From: Rotaria sordida
Lineage: Eukaryota; Rotifera; Eurotatoria; Philodinida; Philodinidae
Reading direction: 5' to 3'
NCBI GenBank assembly: GCA_905250125.1
Contig: CAJNOL010000177.1
Coordinates: forward strand, 62,001 to 126,000
Length of the DNA: 64,000 nucleotides
Shown piece by piece: positions 42,901 to 54,356 of this stretch. Every line of letters begins with the position of its first letter. The first letter of the stretch is position 1. The translations under genes and the position numbers were made by a program. The notes below the pieces were generated by a model. That model did no database searches. It was not told the origin of the DNA and saw nothing but the letters and a program-made list of their open reading frames with translations.

Positions 42901-44822
42901 TCGAGTGCGAACAACTTCACCTCATCATTAAACAATTAGAGAATATATATATATATACACATTTATTATGAGTTGGGAAAAAAGTCAATGAGAACGTTTT
43001 CGCGAATAAAAGATTGGTTTGCTTACCTGTACTTGGATCAATGCATAAATTGGCACTAGATATATGAGCAGGAGGTGGCGACATGAATTTTGATAAAGAA
43101 CCTAATGGAGCCATTTTATCCTGTAAAGAAGATAAGACCAGAAAAATAAAATTTGAACAAATATCAAAACAATTAAATTAATATTGAAATTTGTTTTTTT
43201 TGTTAAGGATATTCTAATGAAACAACTGAAATTTTTAATCTCAAATAATCACTTTTGTTCATTCGTGCATAATCAGCTCTTGATCTTTACTGTTCATATC
43301 CAAAGCGGACATATTAAAAACATTCACTCGATTAATTTTCTGACTCCTCCTTCGCTTTCTCTCTCCCTTTTTTTTTCCAACGAACAATTTTTCTAATAGT
43401 ATACAATTAACTATTTTTTTCCATTTTTTTTTTGTATTTACTATGTAGTACAAACAAAGAACAACTCATCGTCTTGATTTCAGGCTAATCAGATCATTTC
43501 CATCATATAGACAGACAAGGTAGATCGGTCATGTTCCGGTCTTGTCTCGTTACAATGACGAATTAGCTTGCAACCGCTTTGCTTGCTCTCTTATTCTAAT
43601 CATCTACACTAGTAGAATGAGGAAGAAGAGCTGCGCAAATGTTAATTAGAAACAGTCAAGAGATAAATCTTGTCCGTCTGTCCCGCGCGATCAATCTGAA
43701 GTGGAAGCAATTCTAACACATACAATCGATTGCTAATGATTTTTCTTTCGTAGATCATCATGAAGAGAGAGAGAGGGGAAAATTATTGATCGATCATATA
43801 TAATATTGAATTTGTGTGAGGGTGGTACTACACGCAATCATCCTATCTATCGGACACCTGCTTTCGATCATCGAATATGTGTTCGAATAATAGCTTTCAA
43901 GAAAAAAAAAGTTTTTAATCGATCATATAACTTACAAAAGGTGATGTTGCACTACTAGCTGCTGCTGCTGCATGATAATACGGAGAAATAAAATATGGAA
44001 AAAAACTATGGAATTGATGTTCACTGTTCAAACGATCTGTAAAATACAAATATATATATATATATATACTATTAAATGAAAAATAAAAAGAAATATTTAC
44101 TACCAAGACTAGTCGATGATCCTTGTTGTGGTGATGACTATAATTTAAAATATGTAAATATATTATTTTGAAAACAATATATCTTACTTCTTCTTCTTTA
44201 ATAACGGGTGAAAGTCGATCGCTATTAGCATCACCATCAATATCAACATCTTCTTCATGTTTTTCACAGCCAAATACTTTTACTTCATCACTATCTATTG
44301 TTGAACCACCACCTGGATCAGTTGTTGGTGTCGGTATTTTCGATGGTGATAAAGACTTTTGTACTGTTGCTGTTGTTGTTGTTGATGATGATGATGATGA
44401 TGATGATGAAGATGACGATGTTGACATTTGTCGTTCAGGTGATTTAGATAGTTTAATAGATGATGATTTAATAGAAAGATCGAGTGTTGTAGTTGATGAT
44501 GATAAATCAGTTTTACCCGGCTAAACAACAAAGCAGGCGGACTTTTTGATAAAAAGTAAAAGGAGACCTATAGACGACTTTAGTTGAACAAATGAACAAA
44601 GAGAGCGAAAGAGACTTAGTCAGAGAGCGGCATCGTTTTCTCTCTCTCTCTCTCTCTTTCGCTCTCTGGTTCTCACTCTATGTTTTTCCTCGATGTGTTT
44701 TTTTCATAAAAAAAATATAGAGAAAAAGAGGGAAAGAAAATTATTACATACACTATAGATATATAGATATATATATTAAAACTTACCATTTTTGTCGGAG
44801 CCAAAAGTATATTTGTCGGCAT
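39963..44822 (-). CDS. tcf: TCF/LEF-family HMG-box transcription factor (pangolin-like) with C-clamp
   Basis: Eleven exons: 44822-44787, 44520-44188, 44137-44104, 44036-43936, 43120-43027, 41510-41444, 41385-41224, 41161-40957, 40881-40710, 40647-40575 and 40509-39963, in frame, 607 aa. It is the nuclear effector of Wnt/beta-catenin signalling. An acidic [14 protein letters not shown] stretch near residues 90-103 corresponds to the beta-catenin-binding peptide; unusually it follows a long Ser/Thr-rich leader instead of opening the protein. The HMG box (about 304-375) has the family hallmarks [38 protein letters not shown] and [12 protein letters not shown], and a basic tail follows. A C-clamp (about 402-437: [24 protein letters not shown]) adds a second DNA contact, as in invertebrate TCFs. 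The C-terminus is acidic, then His/Pro/Ser-rich. An in-frame ATG at 43114, after an 815-bp intron, could begin a form without the beta-catenin site. Confidence 0.96.
44638..44660. repeat. (CT)n microsatellite in TCF intron 1
   Basis: About ten CT units in the short first intron of the TCF/LEF gene, next to another CT/CTTT-rich stretch. It is a simple sequence repeat with no coding role. Confidence 0.75.
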
Positions 44823-47800
44823 GGTCACTTGTACTTTTTGACTGTCATCCGATGTATGTACTTATTTATGATTGTCAGGTACGAAAAGCAAGTATAAAAC
44901 ACTAAGTAATAGAACGAAGAAAATGAGATTAAAATGAATGAGTATGAGCAGAGATCAATTATGCGCATCAACTTCTTTGTTGGTCGGTATTTCTTTTTCT
45001 TGTCTTTTATGTAAAGTGAAAGGCTTTCTGTTGTAGTCGGTTTAACTTCAAACAGGAAGAATATATTGTTCCGCGTTCTATCTACCCGTTTTTTTTTAAA
45101 GTTTTGAGAAAAACAAAAAAACATAATATGAGATACTCTATTGAAAAGACAGTATTTCAGATAAAAAATTATTATCTATTGTTCTTTGATGGAAGTTTTA
45201 CAACGTATTCGTTTGGTAATCAGTTATTCTTATTAACATATTAAATTAAACGAAGAAGATATTGAAAAATATATGGAACTTTTGAAATCTTTGATTATAT
45301 ATATTATATATATATATAATAGTTTTCTTCTAACAAAAGGCTAACTTAAGTAATGACCGATATTGATGGTGTAATAGACATCGACTGCTCGTAAATCTTA
45401 TTTTTCTCCTAGTGCGATGAACACCCATCGGGACGTTATATTTTGTGATTGATCGAGTAAAGAGAGGTGATGATGATCATAGTCATCGAGTTTTTCTTTT
45501 TTTTTTCTTCTTCAATATATATATATATATATATATATTTGTCGTGATTGTATTTTCCCTTTCATAATAGAAAAGAAAAGATACAAGGTTAGTCTTCGAG
45601 CGAAGAACATAAACACATATAATAAACAAAAAAATTCTTCTATAAGAACAAAAAAATATCTAATATGTGTATGAATTGAAATAAAACGAAGCGAAAACAA
45701 TTAAATTATCTATTTATATTGTACGTACGATGGAAGTGTGAATCGTTTTTTTTTCTGTATGTTGAATCGTATCTTTGAATATTTGTGACACTAACGGGCG
45801 GAGCTATGGACAGCAGAGCGGCGTGTTCACTTTGAACGGCAATCCAATGGCCTTCGTGTTGTATTACTGAAAGAGGAAAAAAGGCAGACAGAGAGACAGA
45901 GAGACAGAGAGAGAGAGAGAGAAAGAGAAGCCGCGGCCACCCATCAAAACTGACCAACGTACATTCTCTCATTCTTTCTCGCGTGCGCTGACCTTCAGTT
46001 CGCCTTTATACTGTACAACGTAGCGCGCTTTTGTGTTGATCCTGAGAACAAACAAAACAGCGGCGGCGAAGGCGATTTGTTCGCTCTCACTCTTCTCGCG
46101 TCCACCGTTGTTGTTCGTTTATCGGCCAGCAAACGAAAGAGAAATAGAGAAGGAAGAATAAAAGAGAAAATTTGTTCATCACATGTTCATTCATCTCTAT
46201 GCCTCCAATATACATATATAGGAACACCATCTCATGAATATATATGTCAAATACAACAAGGGAACGCGAGTACATGTATACACATGGACGACGATAGGAT
46301 ATGAACGATAGACAAAAGAATACGAAGCAATGAAAAATGACTACTAACAACACTTTTCTACTGCTATTCGAGTGTTGGTTAATATCGGTGATTGTGTTGA
46401 AAAGAGAAGAAAAACATAGACACGTTTAGAAGGTGGGGAAAAACATACATATAAAGAAAGAAGTGAGAAAGAAACAAGTTGAGATTTCTTTTTTAGCTTC
46501 AACGCTTTTGATAATGATAAAACTAATCAAGCACAATTCGTTCACTCATCATAATAATTTCAATGTTTGAAACATTTTCAATAAGTGTGAACAATATATT
46601 CTTTGATCAATAGTGAACAAATTTAGAATATTAACAAAAAACAAAAGTTTTGCATCTCAATGCATATTATGAAACTCAATATTCGATTATGTGTCTAATG
46701 GTTCAAAAACAAAGAACAAGACTTTTATCTCTAATAATAGGATTTGCCAATAGAATGTTGTCGAACTGCATAATTCTAGCACATTTTTCCAAAATGCACT
46801 GTCGCTTTTATCTTTTCTCAGTATACAGAAGTGATTAATGAAGGCTTACAAGGTATCTAATACATATATCTGCTGCTCTAGCCTATCAGACTCAACTATA
46901 AATTCATTAAAATGTTGTATTCTTTAATCTATAATCCGTATTCCTATGTAATCTATATAGAGCTGTCAAATCACCAAGTTCTAATGATGTTTGATCAATT
47001 TCAGATGAAATACACATGAGATATGATTTTTTTTCCAATGAAATACAGCAATGAGTACACAAATTTTAGAAATGTAATATTTACTGTAAATTATCTACTA
47101 TGATCAGAGTATATTTCTGATGGGAACGTTTGTTCAACTTTTTTTTTGCAGGAACTGATATGTAGATTTTTACTTTTGACTAAAAGTAAATGTATAAGTA
47201 AAACATTTTATGCAATTCTACTTTAGAAATAAAACGAAAATATTTTTATGAAATAAACGTTATCGATAAAACTTTACGAATGAACTTTCTACGATATCAA
47301 TAGATAACACATATTATCATACCAAACCATTTCAGATTTTTTTTCAATATCTATGTAAAAATTATCAATTAATAAGAGACCTATGACTGTTATTTCGTAA
47401 GGAATGCTATCGAAATGATTACAAAATATTGCTAACATCACGGATGTCATGAAACGATTTATTATTGGAATATTCACAATCTGCATCTAGTTTAATTTTA
47501 GAAAATTTTCATTTTTCAGCATAGGTTTTTTTTTAAACATACTCATCAATTTGAGAGCTTGGTTTTCTGTGACACTTTTGAAATGAATTATTATTCTATA
47601 AATGTTTCAATTCAAATCAAAAAGGAATATTATAATGAGAACTTTTACGATAATACTGATTTTAGATCTGTGATATAAAGATACTACACTTTCTCACTCA
47701 ACGTATAAACTTTTATTCGATATTATCATTAGCTTCAGTATAAAAAAAATACGACAACGTTTTTATATGAAAACACGATAAAAAAACGTTAAGTTTTGGT

Positions 47801-50800
47801 CAATGTTGAGCATCTCGAGGTCTGTTTCAGAAGCCAAAGTCTTTTTCTTATAACTAAGTAGCTCCATGAAATCAGTATTTATTGTAATAATTTCAGCTTC
47901 AAAGAGTTGGTTAGGGAGCGAATATTCAATGATGAAATTGGGCCACTAGTGGCATCTATAACTCGACTATATGGAACGAAATCAAGAGCTTGGAGCTACT
48001 TTGAATTGTATCACAAGCCGAATTATATATATGTTGTAATTCTCAAAATTCCGTAGCAGATCAATTGAAAATGGCACGCCCGTCTCACTAGACACTATTG
48101 AAATCAACATAGTCAGCTGAAAAGCAAGGATTTCCTACTAAAACTTGAATATCTTGTCAGCAACTTCAGCTATCAAACCGCCGTCTGCGACAAAAAATCA
48201 GTAGATGACACAATTGTAATACAAATGATTGAAATCAAATTTGCAGAAACTCGTTTGAACAATCTCGTGTGACACTGAGCTGTTATAAGATGTCTCAACA
48301 TGTTATTACATGTGATTAAATATACGCATGAAGTAACAGTAGCTTTTATATAAGAAAAACAGAAGATGAAAAGTATTGTTAATAATTGATATGTTGTATA
48401 TCAGATTTTTTTACTCGTATATCTCCGCTAATCATTATAAATGGATTCTAGTCACAGGTAATTTAGGTAACATTATTTTAGGTACATATATACCAACAGG
48501 ATGGAGAGAAATGAAACATACTCTATAGTTTAGTAATTATTTTTCCTCCTCGATAAGCAACATGTGCATATTAAGAATTTGTTTGATATGACAAGTGTAA
48601 TGGTAATCTCGAAGAAATCATTTATTGAAGAGCCGAGGATCCAACAACATCAATTTCTTCTATTCTGAACTGTAATAATAACGTTAATAATTATCTTTGA
48701 GACAAGTTTTAATAGGAATTTATATGTTTTATCTTTTTTTTTCTTTTATTTAAAGTTAAAAAGAAGTGAATTTGTAATAAAAATCGACTGTATAATTGAC
48801 ATAGACTTCGAAAAGAATAAAAAAGATATACCAACATTTTATTACATTTGAAAATCCCAAAAATCAAGAGTCATTATTCATGTTTTGACAAAAAAATTGT
48901 GCTTATTTTATTCTAACCAATCATTCGAATGTACTCAATTATATAATTTTCTTAAAATCAGCGCATGAATTGCTTATTTTATGCTCATGAAACTTGCAAA
49001 CACTTAAGCGGTTTGTCTATGGAAAGAAAGTCATGCGATATAGACACATCTTAAAGTTTGTGCGTCATCAAACACATGAGAAAACAAATTGTGTAGAAAA
49101 TGTCTTGGCGTTTTATACAAATTATGAAATACGTATAATGGATTTTAATTTAATAGTAGAGAAAAAGTCTAATGACAAGAATGTTATATGTAAATCGATT
49201 TGATAATATTCATGTATGAACTTCCAAAGTTTCATGTAACATCATGTATCTGATTTTTCTCTATTTTCGATTTCTATCGACTTGTTTTCTAACGAAAGCT
49301 TTTTATTTTGAATTGTACAAATATATTTAGTTAATAAAAATGACAAAATCTAAATCCAAACACGATTATATGCTCATAAAACATAAATCAAAAAGAAAAA
49401 AAAATTAAACAAAAATTTAATTGTTTTGAATGCGTTCGATTATCTAATCTTAAATGAAGAAATACATAATTAAACTACAAGAAACTTACTTTTGATTAGA
49501 TATGTTCAATAACATCAGCTGATTAAAAGAAAATTAGGACTAGAAGCAAATAAAATTTTAGATAATTTAAGCATAGTAAAATGGGTAAAGGTGTTAAAAT
49601 GGAAATAGCCGACGAAATCAAGAGAGGATATATCACAGTTCAAAGTGATAATGTAACAAGAAGATCTTGATGATATCTTAGTAAAACTGAGGAAGTTATA
49701 AGGCTTCCTACTATGATAGTACAAACTGTCGAAGAAATCTTGTATTATCTTTACACGATTTTTCCACCTGGGAAGTCAACTTCACGCGTATGTTCGTCAT
49801 CATTCTCTTCATTGAGTGGAATTCATTGTAATGCATACGTACATGTATATAGACAAAAATATTATTCAAAGTTTTTTCCAATCACACAAGTTAAAGAATA
49901 TTCATTATTTATATGTTCGTATACTTTCATGATAACTTCTATTGTTGTTGCTCTTTTTGATAGTATAAGCTTTTCTTTGCTCCATCATTTTACTAAATCG
50001 TAGCCAAGCGATCCAAAACGACGCTGTCTTACTGACAACGATCATCATTTGTATGCATCAATGAAAAAAGAAAAGAAAAATACATTTATCTTTAATTGTC
50101 TTTGTCTGATATGTGTATATCGATGCTTTCAGACTGTGACTGTGGGTGAGTATGTATATTTACGAAGAGAGAATTCTCATTCACATTTCACCTTCAAAGA
50201 CATTTACTATCCGATTGACATATCATATAATCGAAAATGTTGTGACAATAAATTTTCTCAAAAAACCAATATCATCTTATTCTACAGGGTTCTTTGATTA
50301 ATTCAAATCAGATTCATCAGCTGGCCAAAATCAGATGTACGTGTTTTTCCTTCTACACAATTATTAAAAAAAAATTCGGATTGATAAAAAATACAATGAG
50401 AAAAGAGATTTCTATCAACCATAGTTATTAATACAATCAGCAAGATATACTTTAACAACATTGATCACAGTCTTTACATGCAATAGATAACATGAATTTC
50501 ACTATATTGACATCCGCAATAAACTTTTAGCATATGCCAGATATTATATCATAAGGTAAAGTTTAGTTCTGAATAAAGTTGAACCTTCGACGATTTAATT
50601 CATTTCAGATTTACTAATTTAAGAGAACACAATATTTTCAAGGAAAATAACAGATAAAGAAAATATTTTTGTTCATGGAAAAAGTACAAATGATTTATTA
50701 AAACATAAAATACTCAAAAAATAAATGTAAAAGTATTAAAATACACTTTCTTCAAATTTCAGCTGTATTTATTTTAATCTTGAAATAATCGAACGGTCAT

Positions 50801-51035
50801 CACTATCTGTAGCCGCCATCTATGATCAATACCATGATTGAATTACAACTGGTAGAACAAGCAACGGTCTCGTTCTCAAGGTAATAAAATATAACAGTAC
50901 AACATTAATTTAAATGTGCTCTCTATATCTGATCGTTCGCTATTGATATATACAATATGATGAATATATGTGATAGTGTACATACATGAAAATGAACTAA
51001 AATATATCATTATCATTCTATTTGAAATAGTTAGT
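44823..51035. other. Longest gene-free region, upstream of TCF/LEF and the cupin gene
   Basis: About 6.2 kb between divergent 5' ends. It is where TCF/LEF control elements would be expected. It holds an (AT)n run near 45514-45538, a GA-rich block at 45881-45927, and a slightly GC-richer stretch near 45960-46140 with CGCG and GCGGCGGCG clusters that could mark a promoter or 5' UTR, perhaps of TCF/LEF (inference). I found no convincing coding sequence on either strand; the open frames are short and compositionally random. Confidence 0.5.
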
Positions 51036-51611
51036 ATGCATAAAAGTAAAATACCTTCATTTTCATCAACAAGTATGCCTCGTTTTTATTTTGTTTTATT
51101 ATTATTAATTATTATTTTACTTGTTTATTGGTATTTTTCATCTGATTTAAATTCTAAACAAGTCTTTGCTAATATATCTCGTCTTCCACAATCATCTTTG
51201 TTTACTTATCCAAATGTTTCTTCACAAATACATTTCAATGAAAGTCAAGGTATACTTTATGTACCACCTTATGATCAACCAGCTCATTTTGTTTCAATGA
51301 AAAGCAATGCTGTACGAGGCAATCATCGACATAAAAATAATGAAAATAGTATTTCATATGAAGTACTTGTTCTATTACAAGGTCAATATCAATTTCGTAT
51401 TAGTAATGATGATACAAACAAATATGAAGATTATCAATATGATATATCTAAAATAGGTATTGTTGCTCTTAAATTTCCAGCTGATAAATGTCATGCATTA
51501 AAAAATATTGGAAAACAAACAAATTGGTTTGCTAGTTATTATATTAAATCAAAAGATGTTACAACAATATCTGTTGATAAACAAAATTGTAAAAAAATGA
51601 TATTAACTTAA
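51036..51611 (+). CDS. Membrane-anchored cupin-domain protein
   Basis: A single exon of 191 aa. A hydrophobic segment (about residues 17-35) close to the N-terminus with a short basic flank suggests a type II signal anchor, leaving the rest lumenal or outside. The cupin part (about 75-180) shows both cupin motifs: NHRH followed, after a spacer, by E and G (RGNHRH..YEVLVLLQG), and then FPADKCHALKN, where the His and Asn of motif 2 are present and the usual Gly is Asp. RGNHRH followed by such a beta-barrel is also typical of bacterial sugar ketoisomerase/epimerase cupins (FdtA/WxcM type), so a carbohydrate-related role or a bacterial origin is possible but unproven. I chose the ATG ahead of the hydrophobic segment; no nearer upstream ATG is in frame. 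Confidence 0.75.
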   Translation: MHKSKIPSFSSTSMPRFYFVLLLLIIILLVYWYFSSDLNSKQVFANISRLPQSSLFTYPNVSSQIHFNESQGILYVPPYDQPAHFVSMKSNAVRGNHRHKNNENSISYEVLVLLQGQYQFRISNDDTNKYEDYQYDISKIGIVALKFPADKCHALKNIGKQTNWFASYYIKSKDVTTISVDKQNCKKMILT

Positions 51612-51616
51612 ATAAA
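51611..51616 (+). promoter_or_regulatory. Poly(A) signal overlapping the cupin stop codon
   Basis: AATAAA sharing its first A with the last base of the TAA stop of the cupin gene. It lies in the 22-bp gap between two convergent genes, so cleavage downstream would fall inside the opposite gene. Confidence 0.5.
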
Positions 51617-51629
51617 TTATCAATTAGTT

Positions 51630-51635
51630 TTTATT
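51630..51635 (-). promoter_or_regulatory. Poly(A) signal overlapping the racemase stop codon
   Basis: On the minus strand AATAAA begins with the last two bases of the racemase TAA. It faces the cupin signal across the same 22-bp gap. Confidence 0.5.
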
Positions 51636-52686
51636 AACTTTTTGATGGTAAAAATGATTCAATATCATATCGACCAAGTTGATAATCGACAGCTAATTGA
51701 ACCTATTTATCAAAATAACAAAAAGTTTAAAAATAGATGAAAAATAAATATTTTTATTAGTTACATGTAATTGTGTTGAATCGAATAAAGGTATTTGAGA
51801 AAAATCACTTTGTTTAACAAGTTGAGGAATTTCTTTAAACAAAAAAAAAACAATTGAAAATAAATCTTATTCAAAAGAAAAATTCATTTTACCAGTACAA
51901 CCAAGAATAATTCCTTCAACTTGTTGTTCATTATATAAACGTTGCATAGAATTGACATAAAATTTTCTTGATTCTTCAGTAAATATATTATTTGTTAATT
52001 CATCAACAATTATATCATGTAAACGTTCAATTTCATCTTTATGTGGAAATACAATATTTAAATCATGTTGAATTAAACGTTCAACAACACAACTATTTGA
52101 TACCATGGCAAATTTTGATCCAAAAAATCCGATCTAGAAATAATTTAATAGATTTAAATATTTTATAAAATTGTTTGGTTTTTTTTTTGATTGATACTTT
52201 TTTAAGTTTTTTTTGTTTAATTGAAAATGCTACAGCATCACTTATATGAAGGAGAACAAGTTTAGGATAATATTCTATGATTCGTGGTACAGCTATATGA
52301 CCTAAAATTTACAATTTGTTGACAAAAAATAATAAATAAAATTGCGGAGAGTATTTACCAGTATTCGAACAAATAAGTAAAAAATCAATGCCACTTTTTA
52401 CTAATTGATGAACACCTTCAAGAAGAAATTCAGCTACTTCAAACCATTGATTCTTATTTAGTAAATCAATATAATGAAAAATATCAAGTGAAACAATATG
52501 AATATGACTACCATGACCGGGTAAAAATTTACCAACTAATTGATTCATTTGATTATAATACTTTGTTGTTTTTGAAAAAGAAAATATTAAAAATCAATAT
52601 TAAGTATAGTAACTTACATCAACTGTTGAGACATAAGATAAACCTCCTAAAAGGCCACATACACGTTGTTTCACTTGTGTATCCAT
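51634..52686 (-). CDS. Aspartate/glutamate racemase-family protein
   Basis: Six exons: 52686-52618, 52560-52359, 52301-52198, 52133-51893, 51832-51765 and 51702-51634, in frame, 250 aa. The family uses two cysteines to invert the alpha-carbon of Asp or Glu without a cofactor. The N-terminus has GLLGGLSYVSTVDYYNQMN, typical of the family. The first Cys lies in ICSNTGH (about residue 87), and the second in GCTEIP (about 205), where the codon after GCT is rebuilt across the intron 4 junction. IGFFGSKFAM corresponds to the conserved VGLLGT-TM strand. The length matches bacterial aspartate racemases of this group. The substrate cannot be told from sequence. The family is mostly bacterial; animal copies may derive from transfer (inference), but this one has ordinary host introns. 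It is convergent with the cupin gene, with stop codons 22 bp apart. Confidence 0.9.
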
Positions 52687-53051
52687 TTTTCATGTGTAAG
52701 CATGTCAAACACAATGCAAAGGATGGATGTTATCAGTTCTCATTTTTATCACTTCATAAAGAACAGAAGAGCTTTGTCATAATATGTCAGCAAATATTAC
52801 TTTTTTATGAATATGCAGAATTCAAGATTTTAATTTTGAAGCATGACCGAAAAAAAAACTAACTACATATACACATATTCTATGGAATAGATTCTCATCT
52901 TAAATTAAAGATAAAACTATTAGAATCATTCATTATTTCGTTAGCACAAAAATTGATTCTTTGAGAAAATTTTCATACGTTAATAAACATTCGAAGGAAG
53001 CGATATAGTTTTATATTTTTAAATGTAAAAAACACGTTAAAGATAGTAATG

Positions 53052-53256
53052 AAGTATATAGAAATACATCCATGGGCAAAAGTCCTTCCCCACATCTCTT
53101 TTCTTGGCAAGGTTTTCTCTGCCTCCATATAAAAGAGAATCCCTAATAACCTCTAATCGGCCCGAACAACAACATGTTTTGTCCTTATAGTAGCAGAGAA
53201 AACTTTGCCAAGAAAAGAGATGTGGGGAAAGACTTTTGCCCACAGGTGTAAATACT
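53052..53256. mobile_element. Short MITE, about 205 bp
   Basis: Terminal inverted repeats of about 70 bp: GGGCAAAAGTC..TTCCCCACATCTCTTTTCTTGGCAA on the left is nearly perfectly mirrored on the right by TTGCCAAGAAAAGAGATGTGGGGAAAGACTTTTGCCC. About 75 bp of unrelated, slightly GC-richer sequence lies between. The high similarity of the arms suggests fairly recent activity. The target duplication is unclear. Confidence 0.8.
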
Positions 53257-53788
53257 TTTTTTGATTAAATTCTGATAAGTACTCAGCAGACACTCGACAC
53301 ATAAATACATTTTCAATTTTGACGTTATACAATGGAAAGAATTCAACCCATTAATAGATCGGCTTCGAATATAAATTTCTACAAGTTGAATATGAAAGTA
53401 ACACATAAGATTTAATGCATCATTTTATTGTTAATATGTCTGTCAAGAAACACGAAAACTGATTTTAAAAGCAAGTGTAAAAATTACATCATCAAAAAAG
53501 AAATTGAAACGTCTCAAGAATAATAAATCTGAATTCACAGTTGAAAAGATCTATGGAATAAACGTACGTGACAAGTAGTTAATTGTTTTCCTTCATACTT
53601 TTTTTATTCTCGTTAATATTCTCTTATGAAAATAAAAGCCAAGAATCAGAAAAAAAAATTCTATGTATAATATAATACAAATAAAGACTCACATTTTTAT
53701 TTGTGCTTTCTTTTATAATTAACTACCAGCACTTTACTTTTCTAACGCAAATATATACTTTCAGTTGATATTACGCAGAGCTCTGACT

Positions 53789-54356
53789 ACTACTGATGGA
53801 TTTCTATTAAAAGTCTTCGGTCCCCGGAATCTTTGGGCCCATAAAGTTTTCATGGGCTGAGATTTTGCAGGAACGCATCTCTTGGTGCACCAGGATTGTC
53901 TGCAGAAACTAGAGTCCAAACGCATTTATATTATATGAGACCTACCTATATAGAAACCGATTATCAGCGATGATAAGAAAAGTTGACTTGATCGAATTTT
54001 ACACTGTTATAAAATACACACACATATAAAAAATTTTATGTTTCCGAATAGAAATAAAGCTTAGATGATACTCTTCTCATGATAAAATTTTCAAGTAACT
54101 CGCTTTCATACTATGACAGTTGACGACCTTGTCTCGAACAACATAGACAAGTTTACTAATTCTTCATCATTACAAGGTCATTGACTGAAACTTGCAGAAT
54201 ACATATGTAGATTTCATGTAATATAAATGTGTTTGGACTCCAGTTTCTGCAAATAATCAGGGCACACCTAGAAATGCATTTCTGCAAAATTTCAGCCGAT
54301 GAGACTTTTATGGATTCAAAGATCTCGGAGACCGAAGACTTTTGTGGAACACTGTA
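53789..54356. mobile_element. Mariner-like MITE, about 570 bp
   Basis: The left arm (about 53807-53945) and the right arm (about 54208-54356) are inverted repeats. The right terminus read inward is TACAGTGTTCCACAAAAGTC, very like Tc1/mariner ends, with a TA at the border. The left terminus has decayed. Shared landmarks: AAAAGTCTTCGGTC, GAAACT(A/G)GAGTCCAAAC. No transposase is present. Confidence 0.7.

Noticed and set aside
45706-45972. 88-codon minus-strand frame with a Leu/Ser-rich hydrophobic part
   Set aside because: The hydrophobic segment is a translation of the GA/CT microsatellite; no homology or splice context.
47760-48350. Slightly GC-richer segment suspected of being a decayed gene or transposon
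   Set aside because: No frame longer than a few dozen codons and no recognisable motif or inverted ends.
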